DNA of 64,000 nucleotides from Kribbella qitaiheensis (GTDB lineage: Bacteria; Actinomycetota; Actinomycetes; Propionibacteriales; Kribbellaceae): positions 5,766,001 through 5,830,000 of the forward strand of contig NZ_CP043661.1 of NCBI RefSeq assembly GCF_014217565.1, in the 5' to 3' direction. Both the position numbers and the translations under genes were made by a program. Shown here one piece after another: positions 35,462 through 45,566 of this stretch. Position 1 is the first letter of the stretch; each line of letters begins with the position of its first letter. The notes below the pieces were generated by a model. That model saw nothing but the letters and a program-made list of their open reading frames with translations. It ran no database searches and was not told where the DNA came from.

Positions 35462-35830
35462 TCAGCGGGGGCGGTTGTGGGGTGGGGGGAGGACGCCGGA
35501 GCGGCCTAGCCATTGGAGGGCTCTTTCGCGGTCAATTTCGGCGGGGCTGGGTGGGGCGGAGAGGCGGCCGGTGCGGTAGCCGAGGTTGCGGATGTCGGCG
35601 GCTACCGACGGCTCGGCCAGTGCGCGGAGGGCGAAGGCGAGGGCGGCCGGCGTCACGTCGTACCGGTGTTCCAGCTCGAGCGCGAGCCTGACCGCGGCGA
35701 GGTCGCGGTCGTCGTACTGGCGTTGGGAGCTGCGGCTCGATCGCAACCGGGGGAGCAGCCCGAGCGCCTCCCGATAGCGCAACATCCGGGGCGTGGTCCC
35801 CAGCCCTCTGGCTGCCTCAGTGATCCGCAT
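35462..35830 (-). CDS. MerR-family regulator
   Basis: 122 aa. The N-terminal winged HTH MRITEAARGLGTTPRMLRYR with the following LGLLPRLRSSRSSQRQYDDRDL is typical MerR. The remaining part is short with no cysteine-rich metal loop, so a metal or thiol sensor of the usual kind is unlikely; the signal is unknown. It is divergent from ahcY, and the spacer holds the inverted repeat at 35842-35857 which may be its binding site. Confidence 0.85.
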   Translation of the reverse strand: MRITEAARGLGTTPRMLRYREALGLLPRLRSSRSSQRQYDDRDLAAVRLALELEHRYDVTPAALAFALRALAEPSVAADIRNLGYRTGRLSAPPSPAEIDRERALQWLGRSGVLPPPHNRPR

Positions 35831-35841
35831 GACACCAATCT

Positions 35842-35857
35842 TGACATTTCACTGTCA
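35842..35857. promoter_or_regulatory. Inverted repeat between merR-type gene and ahcY
   Basis: TGACA-TTTCAC-TGTCA, perfect 5-bp arms, starting 12 bp upstream of the MerR start codon and about 90 bp before ahcY. A possible MerR operator. A small hairpin GGCGG/CCGCC (35872-35885) follows. No SAH or SAM riboswitch is recognisable in the ahcY leader. Confidence 0.4.
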
Positions 35858-35947
35858 GGAAAGCCTCTTCCGGCGGTATGCCGCCTGCGCGACCCCCTAG
35901 GCTCAACCCGTTGACCTCAACCGACACCCTCAAGGGAGCGGCACCGC

Positions 35948-37384
<1,437 letters not shown>

Positions 37385-37411
37385 GGTTCCTCCGTACTAC
37401 GTAACGCAAGG

Positions 37412-37442
37412 AAGGCGCCCCGCGAGCTTCGCGGGGCGCCTT
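37412..37442 (+). terminator. Strong terminator after ahcY
   Basis: Perfect 14-bp stem AAGGCGCCCCGCGA (37412-37425) and its complement (37429-37442) with a 3-base loop, 28 bp after the ahcY stop. The closing AA/TT pairs sit where a U-tract would start. Confidence 0.9.
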
Positions 37443-37578
37443 CGCGCTGTCTGTGGCCAAGTCGGGGAAGCGTTGTAGCGACCGGCGAGGCCGGCCATTC
37501 CCCGGCGGGAATTGAGGGTGTGGTGGTGCGGCAGCAGGATCAGGGGTGTCGAGAAGGCACACCAGCAAGGAGAAATCG

Positions 37579-38001
37579 ATGAGCGAGAGCACTACCCATG
37601 AATTGGCCGCCCGGTACATCGCTGTCTGGGGCGAGGCCGATGCCGAGCAGCGTCGCGCGATGATCCAGGGGCTCTGGGCCGACAACGGCACGCATGTTGT
37701 GCACCCGCCGCAGGAGCTCCGGGACGCGGCCGAGGCGCTGGGGTTCCCGTCGACCACCCTGGTGGCGGTCGGGTACGACGAGCTCGAAACCCGGGTCGCC
37801 CGCAGCTACGACGAATTTGTTGCTGAAGGCAAATATATTTTCCGGTCGCGGGACAACGCGGTTCGGCTGAACGATCTGGTCAAGTTCAACTGGGAGATGG
37901 TCTCCACCGCAGACGGCGAGGTCGTCGGAGGAGGCCTGGAGATCCTCATGCTCACCCCGGACGACCAGATCCGCACCGACTACCAGTTCCCCGGCCTCTG
38001 A
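37579..38001 (+). CDS. NTF2-like (SnoaL-type) protein
   Basis: 140 aa with a nuclear-transport-factor-2-like cone fold pattern: helix ELAARYIAVWGEADAEQRRAMIQ, then WADNGTHVVHPPQELRD and strands VKFNWEMVSTADGEVVGGGLE and ILMLTPDDQIRTDYQF. Such proteins are small-molecule enzymes or binders; no specific activity can be read. AAGGAG lies 8 bases before the ATG at 37579. It converges with an XRE regulator gene whose family often controls neighbours of this kind. Confidence 0.75.
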   Translation: MSESTTHELAARYIAVWGEADAEQRRAMIQGLWADNGTHVVHPPQELRDAAEALGFPSTTLVAVGYDELETRVARSYDEFVAEGKYIFRSRDNAVRLNDLVKFNWEMVSTADGEVVGGGLEILMLTPDDQIRTDYQFPGL

Positions 38002-38017
38002 ACCCCGTGTCGGGGCA

Positions 38018-38743
38018 CTAGGTGGCCAGGAGGGCGGCGGTCGCCGGGTCGGCGGGGAGGAATGCTTCCAGCTTCAGTTCGGCGACCGTGATGTCGAGAG
38101 CGGTGGCGAAGGTGGCGATGGTGGTGGTGAGGTGGAGGTCGCCGCGAGAGGAGCGTAGGTGCAGCGGGGCGGCGAAACCGACGTGGTCAGGGCCCGGCTC
38201 GACGTGCGGGACGTAGGCGGCCAGTTCGTCGCGGAAGTCGCCTGGTGGGAGGCGGTCCAGTATGTGCTGGGCCCATTGGGAGAGGTTGACGATGCGTGGG
38301 GCAACGCCGTCGGGGTGCAGTGACAACCGCAGTACGTTGACTGGTGGCTCGAGCAGCTTCTCCGCGACGCCGTCGGTGAACAGGCTGAAGGCATCGTTCG
38401 CCATCACCAGCTGGTGTCCGGCGTCGACGACGATCGCGGGATACGGTAGGTGGCCGGTGAGGATGCGGTCCAGCGCCGACCGCACGTGCTCCAGGGCCGG
38501 ATCGTCCAGTGCGGTCTGCGGGTACACCGGGGCGTAGCCGGCAGCGAGCAGCAGGTCGTTACGTTCGCGGAGTGGCAGCTCCAGCGATTCGCCGAGGCGG
38601 ATGACCATGGTGCGTCCCGGTCGGGAACGGCCGGATTCGATGAAGCTGAGGTGCCGCTGGGTGGTGCCGGTGCGGAGCGCAAGGTCGAGCTGGCTGAAGT
38701 GACGCTCGTGCCGGGCGGACCGCAGAGCCTGGGGGAAGTCCAT
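38018..38743 (-). CDS. XRE-family regulator with MmyB-like ligand domain
   Basis: 241 aa. The N-terminal HTH (FPQALRSARHERHFSQLDLA, then RTGTTQRHLSFIESGRSRP) is of XRE type. From about residue 85 it has the MmyB-like ligand-binding domain: YPAIVVDAGHQLVMANDAFS, LRLSLHPDGVAPRIVNLSQW and GDLHLTTTIATFATALDITV. In other MmyB-like proteins this domain binds a fatty-acid-like ligand. It is convergent with the NTF2-like gene at 37579, with only 16 bp between stops, and may regulate it; this is inferred from frequent co-occurrence. Confidence 0.88.
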   Translation of the reverse strand: MDFPQALRSARHERHFSQLDLALRTGTTQRHLSFIESGRSRPGRTMVIRLGESLELPLRERNDLLLAAGYAPVYPQTALDDPALEHVRSALDRILTGHLPYPAIVVDAGHQLVMANDAFSLFTDGVAEKLLEPPVNVLRLSLHPDGVAPRIVNLSQWAQHILDRLPPGDFRDELAAYVPHVEPGPDHVGFAAPLHLRSSRGDLHLTTTIATFATALDITVAELKLEAFLPADPATAALLAT

Positions 38744-38772
38744 TTCTGCAGTCTCCCTGCCAGGTCAGACAG

Positions 38773-39777
38773 TTATGACCACTGGTCGGGTTCGCTGCCC
38801 GGCGCATGCCAGCCCTGCGCGTTCACCTTGGTGGGCTCACCTTGCGGGACTGCGCCCGCAGGCTGTTGGTGACTGGGCGTGCCATACGGTGTCGGCCCTG
38901 CGGGTGGCCCGGGATAAGGCGCAGGCGCACCGGCGTACGGGGTGGGGGTTGGTAGGGCGCCGTACGGGCTTGGTGGGGCGTAGGGAGCGGCGAAAGGGCC
39001 CGTATATGGCGCGAACTTCGGGCCTCGCGTCGCCAGCCGGGCCAGTTCACGGCGGCGGCGCTCTGCCAGTACTGCGGACAGGAACGCCGGTGCGGAGAGC
39101 TGCCCGGGTGGTGAGGGTGCAGTCATGCCGCTGACGCGGTAGGCGAGCGCATCTCCGAGCGCGATCCGTGCGCCCGGCTCCAGCTCGGTGTAGCGGGCCA
39201 AGTACTCGCGGGAGGTGTTCGCCAGCTCGTCTGACAGCCGCGACAGCTCCAGCGACTGCGCCCATTGCACCAGGTGACCCGGTACGAACAGCGGTGGCGA
39301 CGCCATCGGCTGGTGGCGTTCGCGGATCACCACGGTGCCCGCCACGAGGTCGCCGATCCGCTTGCCCTGCTTGTTCATCAGGCTCGCCACGATGCCCGGG
39401 CTGGCCGCGAACCACGGCGCGAAGTCGACGAACAGCCACAGCAAGGTCCGAACCAGCGCATGCCGGAACCGGATCGAACTGCCGTCGTCACGGACCACCT
39501 TGAGGCCGAGCATCATCTTGCCGAGCGTGCGGCCGCGGGTGAGCGTCTCCATCACCACGCGGTAACCGACCAGTACCAGCAGCAGTACGAAGAAGATGAG
39601 TGCTCCCCTGAGCGCCTCGCTGGCACTCGTGAGCAGGAAGCCGAACAGCGTGGTGAACAGTACGGTCAGCACGATGCCCTGGATGATCACGTCGATCGCA
39701 CAGGCGAGCGCCCGGGTCGGCATCCGCGCGATCCGCACCTGGAGGACGACTGCTTCCCCGGTGACCAGCTGAGACAC
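38773..39777 (-). CDS. RDD-family membrane protein
   Basis: 334 aa. Residues about 1-150 carry the RDD domain with three membrane helices (ALACAIDVIIQGIVLTVLFT, IFFVLLLVLVGYRVVM and a third around LLWLFVDFAPWF) and GRTLGKMMLGLKVVRDDG. A cytoplasmic part follows, ending in a Pro/Tyr/Gly-rich tail (PYTGPFAAPYAPPSPYG) that is probably disordered. Divergent from the SpoIIM gene; in many actinobacteria these two lie with MoxR, DUF58, DUF4350 and DUF4129 genes (here at 49.9-54 kb). Function unknown. Confidence 0.88.
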   Translation of the reverse strand: MSQLVTGEAVVLQVRIARMPTRALACAIDVIIQGIVLTVLFTTLFGFLLTSASEALRGALIFFVLLLVLVGYRVVMETLTRGRTLGKMMLGLKVVRDDGSSIRFRHALVRTLLWLFVDFAPWFAASPGIVASLMNKQGKRIGDLVAGTVVIRERHQPMASPPLFVPGHLVQWAQSLELSRLSDELANTSREYLARYTELEPGARIALGDALAYRVSGMTAPSPPGQLSAPAFLSAVLAERRRRELARLATRGPKFAPYTGPFAAPYAPPSPYGALPTPTPYAGAPAPYPGPPAGPTPYGTPSHQQPAGAVPQGEPTKVNAQGWHAPGSEPDQWS

Positions 39778-39880
39778 TTCGCCCCCTCCAGAGCCTTGTG
39801 CTGGCCAGTGTAGGGGCGGCGCGTGCCTCGGACCCCGCAGTACGAGACACTCTCAAGTCAGCGGAGCGAACGGAGGGGCG

Positions 39881-40879
39881 ATGGACGTCGAGGCGTTTGT
39901 GTCGGTTCACCAGCCTCAGTGGGACCGGTTGGCTCTGTTGACCCGCAGGCAGCGGCGCCTGACCGGCAGCGAGGCCGACGAGCTCGTGCTCCTCTACCAG
40001 CGCGTCGGCACTCACCTGTCGGCACTACGAGCAGGCGGAGCCGACCCTGTCACGGTCGGCCGCCTGTCAGGCCTCATAGCCGACGCCCGAGGCGCGGTGA
40101 CCGGCGTACAGGCTCCTGTCTGGCGTGACATCTCCCGGTACTTCCTAGTGAGCTTCCCGGCCGCTCTGTACGCATCCCGACGCTGGTGGCTCACCATCGG
40201 CCTGCTGTTCTACATGGTCGCGGCGTGGATCGCGTGGCGGATCATCGCGCACCCGGAGCTGCTCGACTCCGTCGCTGCGCCCGCGCAGATCCAGCAACTG
40301 GTCGACAAGGACTTCGCGAGCTACTACTCCGAGAACCCGGCCCAGGACTTCGCCCTGCACGTCTGGATCAACAACGCCACCATCTCGGCCGCGGTCCTGG
40401 CGATCGGCATCCTGCTGGTTCCCACGATGTTCGTGCTCTGGAGCAACGCGGAAAACCTCGGCGTCGTGGCCGGCGTGATGATCAGCCACGACAAGGCAAA
40501 CGTTTTCTTCGGCCTGATCACCCCCCACGGTCTGCTCGAGCTCACCGCCGTCTTCGTCGCCAGCGCGGCCGGGCTGCGACTCGGCTGGTCCTGGATCGCG
40601 CCCGGTCCACGCACCCGGATGCACGCGCTCGCCCAGACCGGCCGCGCCACGGTCGGAATGGCGATCGGCCTGGCCGTCATCCTGCTGATCACCGGCATGA
40701 TCGAAGGCTTCGTGACCCCGTCCCCGCTGCCGACCGCAGTACGGGTCGGCATCGGCGTCCTCGCCGAGCTCGGCTTCTTCGTCTACGTCTGGACACTCGG
40801 GCGGCGGGCCTTCAAGGCCGGCGAGTACGGCGACGTCGAGGAAGTAGACCGCGAGGCGACGGCGCCAGTCTCCGCCTGA
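39881..40879 (+). CDS. Stage II sporulation protein M-like membrane protein
   Basis: 332 aa of the SpoIIM (DUF95) family. After a cytoplasmic N-terminal part (about 100 residues) come about six helices, including WWLTIGLLFYMVAAWIAWRI, HVWINNATISAAVLAIGILL and the GVMISHDKANVFFGLITPHG stretch with HGLLELTAVF that marks the family. In Bacillus SpoIIM takes part in septal cell-wall hydrolysis at sporulation; actinobacterial members have no proven role. Divergent with the RDD gene, a conserved pairing. The ATG at 39881 follows GGAGGGG-like bases. Confidence 0.88.
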   Translation: MDVEAFVSVHQPQWDRLALLTRRQRRLTGSEADELVLLYQRVGTHLSALRAGGADPVTVGRLSGLIADARGAVTGVQAPVWRDISRYFLVSFPAALYASRRWWLTIGLLFYMVAAWIAWRIIAHPELLDSVAAPAQIQQLVDKDFASYYSENPAQDFALHVWINNATISAAVLAIGILLVPTMFVLWSNAENLGVVAGVMISHDKANVFFGLITPHGLLELTAVFVASAAGLRLGWSWIAPGPRTRMHALAQTGRATVGMAIGLAVILLITGMIEGFVTPSPLPTAVRVGIGVLAELGFFVYVWTLGRRAFKAGEYGDVEEVDREATAPVSA

Positions 40880-40911
40880 TCCACGGGTTTGCTACTGGGT
40901 ACGGGTAACAC

Positions 40912-41673
40912 ATGACGACCGCCCAGAAAGCACAACAAAGCCGCCTGTATGACGTGTCGATCACGGTCGGCCTGATTGCGTACGGCGTGGTGCATCTGCT
41001 GATCGCCTGGATCGCCCTGCAACTCGCGTGGGGCGGTACGTCGGAGCAGGCATCCCAGCAAGGAGCTCTGCAGGAGCTCGCGAGTAAGCCGTACGGCACG
41101 GTGCTGCTCTGGATCGTCGCCATCGGCCTGTTCGCGTTGGTGATCTGGATGGCGATGCAACTCATCTACGGAAACCTGAAGACCGAGAAGAAGGTATCGG
41201 CGGTAGGGCGCGGCATCGTCTACCTCGCGATCGGAATCAGCGCGGCGAAGGTCGCTGTGGGATCCGGCGGCGGTGGTAACCAGAAGGCCATGACCGCCCG
41301 CCTGATGCAGCACGGCGGCGGCCGCGTCCTGATCGTCGTCATCGGTCTGGTCATCATCGGTGTCGGTATCCGCCAGCTCTACAAGGCATGGACGAAGAAG
41401 TTCACCGAGGACCTCACCGGTGGGGTCTCCCGCTCGACCATCATGCTCGGCCGGATCGGGTACGCCGCCAAGGGTGTCGCGTTCGTCATCGCCGGCGCGC
41501 TCTTCGCCTGGGCCGCGATCAGCTACGACTCGAGTAAGGCCGGCGGCCTCGACACGGCCCTGCGCACCCTGAAGGACCAGCCGTTCGGCTCGTTCCTGCT
41601 CACCCTGGTGGCACTCGGCTTCGCATGCTTCGGCGTCTACTGCTTCGTCTGGTCCCGCAACGCCAAGCACTGA
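40912..41673 (+). CDS. DUF1206 membrane protein
   Basis: 253 aa with six predicted helices arranged as three similar pairs: VGLIAYGVVHLLIAWIALQL, then AVGRGIVYLAIGISAAKVAV and MLGRIGYAAKGVAFVIAGAL, each ending in a second helix. This threefold repeat is the DUF1206 pattern. Role unknown. It follows the SpoIIM gene by 32 bp on the same strand and may be cotranscribed with it. Confidence 0.88.
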   Translation: MTTAQKAQQSRLYDVSITVGLIAYGVVHLLIAWIALQLAWGGTSEQASQQGALQELASKPYGTVLLWIVAIGLFALVIWMAMQLIYGNLKTEKKVSAVGRGIVYLAIGISAAKVAVGSGGGGNQKAMTARLMQHGGGRVLIVVIGLVIIGVGIRQLYKAWTKKFTEDLTGGVSRSTIMLGRIGYAAKGVAFVIAGALFAWAAISYDSSKAGGLDTALRTLKDQPFGSFLLTLVALGFACFGVYCFVWSRNAKH

Positions 41674-41823
41674 CAGCTGACCCTGCCGTCCACCGGTTCC
41701 ATCTCACCGCGTGCGGTGGGAAAACAACGGAAATGTGACAAAAGACCGTAAATCGTTGACGTGACACCGCTCGGTGGTGTGGTTTTCTCCCACAACCACC
41801 AGGGCGGAAGGTGCGTGGGGCGA

Positions 41824-43669
41824 ATGCGGAAATGGATCGGTGCGACGGCCGCGATGGGGCTGGTGGCCCTCGGCGGGCTGCCGGCCTCGACGGCTTCGGC
41901 GGCCTCAGCCGCCTCGACAACTTCGACAGCCTCGACGGCTTCGGCCGCGGAGCCGGCCGGGCCGAAGGTGATCCGGGTCGGGGCGACCCAGGCGATGGAC
42001 TCGATGAATCCGTTCCTTGCCGTGCGGCTGGTCTCGTCGTCGATCCATCGCTGGATGTATGGCTTCCTGACCGTGCCGGACGCGAAGACACTGAAACCGA
42101 GCCCCGACCTGGCCGAGTCCTGGACCACCTCGCCCGACGGACTCACCTGGACCTTCAAGCTCCGTACTGCGAAGTGGTCGGACGGGCAACCGGTCACGGC
42201 CGACGACGCTGCCTGGACCTTCACGAAGATGATGACCGACGACGGCGCGAAGACCGCGAACGGCCCGGCGGTGGAGAACTTCGCCGATGTCACCGCGGCC
42301 GGCCAGGATCTGACGATCAAGCTGAAGGCCCCGCAGGCCTCGATGCTGGACAACCCGGTCCCGATCATGCCCAAGCACGTCTGGGAGAAGATCGGCGACG
42401 TCTCGAAGTACGAAGCCGACGACTTCCCGGCCGTCACGAGTGGTCCCTACCTCGCGGTGGAGCAGAAGAAGGACCAGTACGTGAAGTTGAAGGCCAACCC
42501 GAACTACTGGCGCGGCGCCCCGAAGATCGACGAACTGCAAGTGATCTTCTACGACAACCCGGCGGCCGCGATCGTCGGGCTGAAGAAGGGCGACATCGAC
42601 CTCATCGGCCGGCTCGCGCCGCCGGACTTCGAGGCGCTCAAGGGCGATCCGAACATCGTCCAATGGAACACCGAAGGCCGGCGGGCGTCGTACCTGCAGA
42701 TCAACTACGGCGCGACGACCAGTGACAACAAGCCGATCGGCGACGGGCATCCCGCGTTGAAGGACCAGCGGGTCCGGCTGGCGCTGCATTACGCGATCGA
42801 CAAGCAGAAGCTCGTCGACGAGGCGCAGAACGGGCTCGCGGTGCCGGCCGACGGGTCGATCATTCCGCCGATGTACAAGGACTTCTTCTGGTCGGCGAGC
42901 GGGGACCAGAAGGTCAGCCACGATGTCACCAAGGCCAACCAGATTCTCGACGACGCCGGCTACAAGAAAGGTGCCGACGGCATCAGAACGATGCCGGACG
43001 GATCGCACAAACTGCGGTTCCGGTTCAGCATTCACACCGATACGCCGAGCGAGGACAAGCTCGCCGAGTACCTGACCGGCTGGTTCAAGGAGATCGGGAT
43101 CGCGCTCACCACGAAGCGGCTCGAGTCCAGCAAGTTCACCGAGGAGACCGGTACGACGGCGCTGTTCGACATCGCCATCAGCGGCTGGTCGGTGAACCCA
43201 GATCCGGAGGAGGTGCTGGCGACGCACCTCTGCAGCCGGCGCCCGACCGCGTCGGGCCAGGGTGGCGGTACCGAGTCGTTCTACTGCGACCCGCAGTACG
43301 AGGCGCTCTATCAGCAGCAGCAGAAGGAGCTGGACCGGCCGAAGCGGGGCCGGGCTCATCAAGCAGATGGAGCAGCGCCTCTACACCGACGCGCCGGTGA
43401 TCGCCCTCTACTACCCGAACGACCTGGAGGGCTACCGCAAGGACCGGATCGCCAACATCACGCCCATCCCTGAGGACAAGGGCATGCTGTACGGCGGCAG
43501 TGGCTACTGGCCGTTCTACACGCTGGAAGCGGTGACGACTTCCGGTCAGGACGACGGCGGCTCCAACGCAGGGGTGATCGCGGGAGTGGCGGCGGCTGTC
43601 GTCGTACTGCTCGGCGGTGGCTTCTTCCTCGCTCGCCGTCGCAAGGGTGTCGCGGACGAACGCGAATGA
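41824..43669 (+). CDS. Oligopeptide-type ABC substrate-binding protein with C-terminal anchor, frameshifted as given
   Basis: Family 5 solute-binding protein, about 615 aa. A Sec signal (MRKWIGATAAMGLVALGGLP to ASA) lacks a lipobox Cys. LAESWTTSPDGLTWTFKLR, FPAVTSGPYLA, LKANPNYWRGAPKIDELQ and VRLALHYAIDKQKLV are the family signatures. The frame breaks after KELDRPKR at GGGG 43346-43349; dropping one G restores AGLIKQMEQRLYTDAPVIALYY. After the binding domain lies a Gly/Ser linker, a membrane helix (AGVIAGVAAAVVVLLGGGFF) and basic tail LARRRKG, so it is held in the membrane at its C-terminus instead of by a lipid. The stop overlaps the permease ATG (ATGA). First gene of a five-gene transporter operon. 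Confidence 0.85.
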
Positions 43670-44691
43670 CGGTCACTCAACCGGCCGCTCTCGAGGAGGA
43701 TTCCGTTCGGCACGGCTTACTGCGGTACGCCGTGGCCAAGGTGGGCGGGGCTCTACTGAGTGTCGCGATGGTGATCGTCGCGACCTTCTTCGCCTTCCGC
43801 CTGCTGCCCGGCGATCCCGTCCGGGCGCTCGCGCAAGGCCGCAACATGACGCCGGAGCAGCTCGACCTGGAGCGGCACCGGCTCGGTCTGGACAAGTCCC
43901 TGCCCGAGCAGTTCGTCCACTTCGTCAACCAGACCGTGCATTTCGACCTCGGCGTCTCGTACGAGTACAAGCGGCCGGTGCTCGACCTGATCGGTGAGCG
44001 GATCGGCTCCACGCTGCTGCTCACCGGTACTGCGCTGGTGATTGCCGTCAGTCTCGGGATCTGGCAGGGCGCCCGGGCGGGATGGAAACCGGGCAGCAGG
44101 TTCGACAGGATCTCGACCGGGATCTCGCTGGTGCTCTGGTCGGTGCCGACGTTCTGGCTTGGCCTGCTGCTGTTGATGGTGTTCGCGGCCGGGATCGGGC
44201 CGATCCCGGGGATCTTCCCGACGCGGGGGATCGAGAGCGTGGATGCGCCCTCCGGATTCGGTTACGTGCTCGATGTCGCGAAGCACATGGTGTTGCCGTG
44301 CCTGACGATGGTGGCGGTCGTGTACGCGCAGTACCTGCTGGTGATGCGGTCGTCGGTGATCGACGAGGTCGGGCAGGACTACGTCACGACCGCGCGGGCG
44401 AAGGGGTTGCGTGACGACGAGATCCGCCGGCGGCACGCAGTACCGAATGCTCTGCTGCCGACGGTGACGCTGGTGTTCATGCGGATCGGATTCGTGGTCG
44501 GCGGCGCTGTCACGGTCGAAGCGATCTTCAGCTGGCCCGGGCTCGGGCAGTTGTTCTACGAGGCGATCCGGGTGCCGGACTTCACGCTGATGCAAGGCAC
44601 CTTCCTGCTGATCACGGTGTCGGTGATCCTGATGAACACGCTGGCCGACGTGATCTACCACGTGCTCGACCCGAGAGTGAGGTCGGCATGA
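43666..44691 (+). CDS. Oligopeptide/dipeptide ABC permease (DppB-type)
   Basis: 341 aa, first permease of the operon. The N-terminal helix with FFAFRLLPGDPVRAL, then the NMTPEQLDLERHRLGLDKSL stretch and VLDLIGERIGSTLLLTGTAL are typical DppB/OppB. The cytoplasmic EAA-type loop is VGQDYVTTARAKGLRDDEIR, followed by VTVEAIFSWPGLGQLFYEAI. Six helices. Overlaps both neighbours by 4 bp. Confidence 0.93.
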   Translation: MTVTQPAALEEDSVRHGLLRYAVAKVGGALLSVAMVIVATFFAFRLLPGDPVRALAQGRNMTPEQLDLERHRLGLDKSLPEQFVHFVNQTVHFDLGVSYEYKRPVLDLIGERIGSTLLLTGTALVIAVSLGIWQGARAGWKPGSRFDRISTGISLVLWSVPTFWLGLLLLMVFAAGIGPIPGIFPTRGIESVDAPSGFGYVLDVAKHMVLPCLTMVAVVYAQYLLVMRSSVIDEVGQDYVTTARAKGLRDDEIRRRHAVPNALLPTVTLVFMRIGFVVGGAVTVEAIFSWPGLGQLFYEAIRVPDFTLMQGTFLLITVSVILMNTLADVIYHVLDPRVRSA

Positions 44692-45566
44692 GCATCACCT
44701 GGACCCGCCGGCGCCTCGCTTTCGGGCGTTCCTGGGCATCGTTTAGGACTCATAAAGCCGGTGTGGCCGGGCTCGTCATTCTGTTGATCGCCGTGATGCT
44801 GGCGTTGATCGCGCCACTGTTCATCGACGCCGGGGTGACCAACGTGGTGAGCGGGACGGGGGAGAAGTTGGCGCCGCCGAGTCTGGCCGACCCGCTCGGC
44901 ACGGACGAGTCGGGGCGCTCGATACTGCTGATGATCTGGTGGGGATCACGGACTTCGCTGCTGATCGGATTCACGGCGGCCCTGCTCAGCATGGTGATCG
45001 GCACTGTGCTGGGGATCGCTGCCGGTCACTTCCGCAGCTGGATCGGTGCCGTCGTGATGCGGGTGACCGACTGGTTCCTGGTGTTGCCTTCCCTGGTGAC
45101 AGCCTTGGTTCTGGCCGCGATCCTCGGCGGCAGCACAGTCACCATCATCGCGGCCATCGGTGTGACTTCCTGGCCGTCGACCGCCCGGCTGATCCGGGCT
45201 CAGACGCTCGCGGTGGAGGCCCGGCCGTACATCGAACGGTCGACCGCGCTGGGTGCTGGCCACTGGCATCTCACCACGCGGCATGTGCTGCCGAACGTCG
45301 CACCGTTGCTGTTGGCAAGTACTACGTTGGAGGTGGCGAGCGCGATCGTCACCGAGTCGACGCTGGCGTTTCTCGGAGTCAGCGCGAACAAGACTTCCTG
45401 GGGGACGATGCTGCGCGGCTCCTACGACTGGGGCGCCGCGACTTCGGGCGCCTGGTGGTACATCCTCGTTCCCGGTCTGTGCATCGTGACCGTGGTGCTG
45501 GCATTCACCCTTTGCGGTCGGGCGCTGGAATCGGTGCTCAATCCGAGACTTCGCAGGGCGGCGTGA
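44688..45566 (+). CDS. Oligopeptide/dipeptide ABC permease (DppC-type)
   Basis: 292 aa, second permease. After the first helix come DPLGTDESGRSILLMIWWGS, a hallmark of OppC/DppC, and the EAA-type loop EARPYIERSTALGAGHWHL followed by HVLPNVAPLL. ESTLAFLGVSANKTSWGTML near the end is also typical. Pairs with the DppB-type protein. Overlaps the upstream gene by 4 bp (ATGA) and shares one base with the downstream ATG (TGATG). Confidence 0.93.
   Translation: MSITWTRRRLAFGRSWASFRTHKAGVAGLVILLIAVMLALIAPLFIDAGVTNVVSGTGEKLAPPSLADPLGTDESGRSILLMIWWGSRTSLLIGFTAALLSMVIGTVLGIAAGHFRSWIGAVVMRVTDWFLVLPSLVTALVLAAILGGSTVTIIAAIGVTSWPSTARLIRAQTLAVEARPYIERSTALGAGHWHLTTRHVLPNVAPLLLASTTLEVASAIVTESTLAFLGVSANKTSWGTMLRGSYDWGAATSGAWWYILVPGLCIVTVVLAFTLCGRALESVLNPRLRRAA

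Noticed and set aside
35831..35947. SAH riboswitch before ahcY
   Set aside because: The leader is short and I could not find the conserved SAH-aptamer core; only a small GGCGG/CCGCC hairpin is present.
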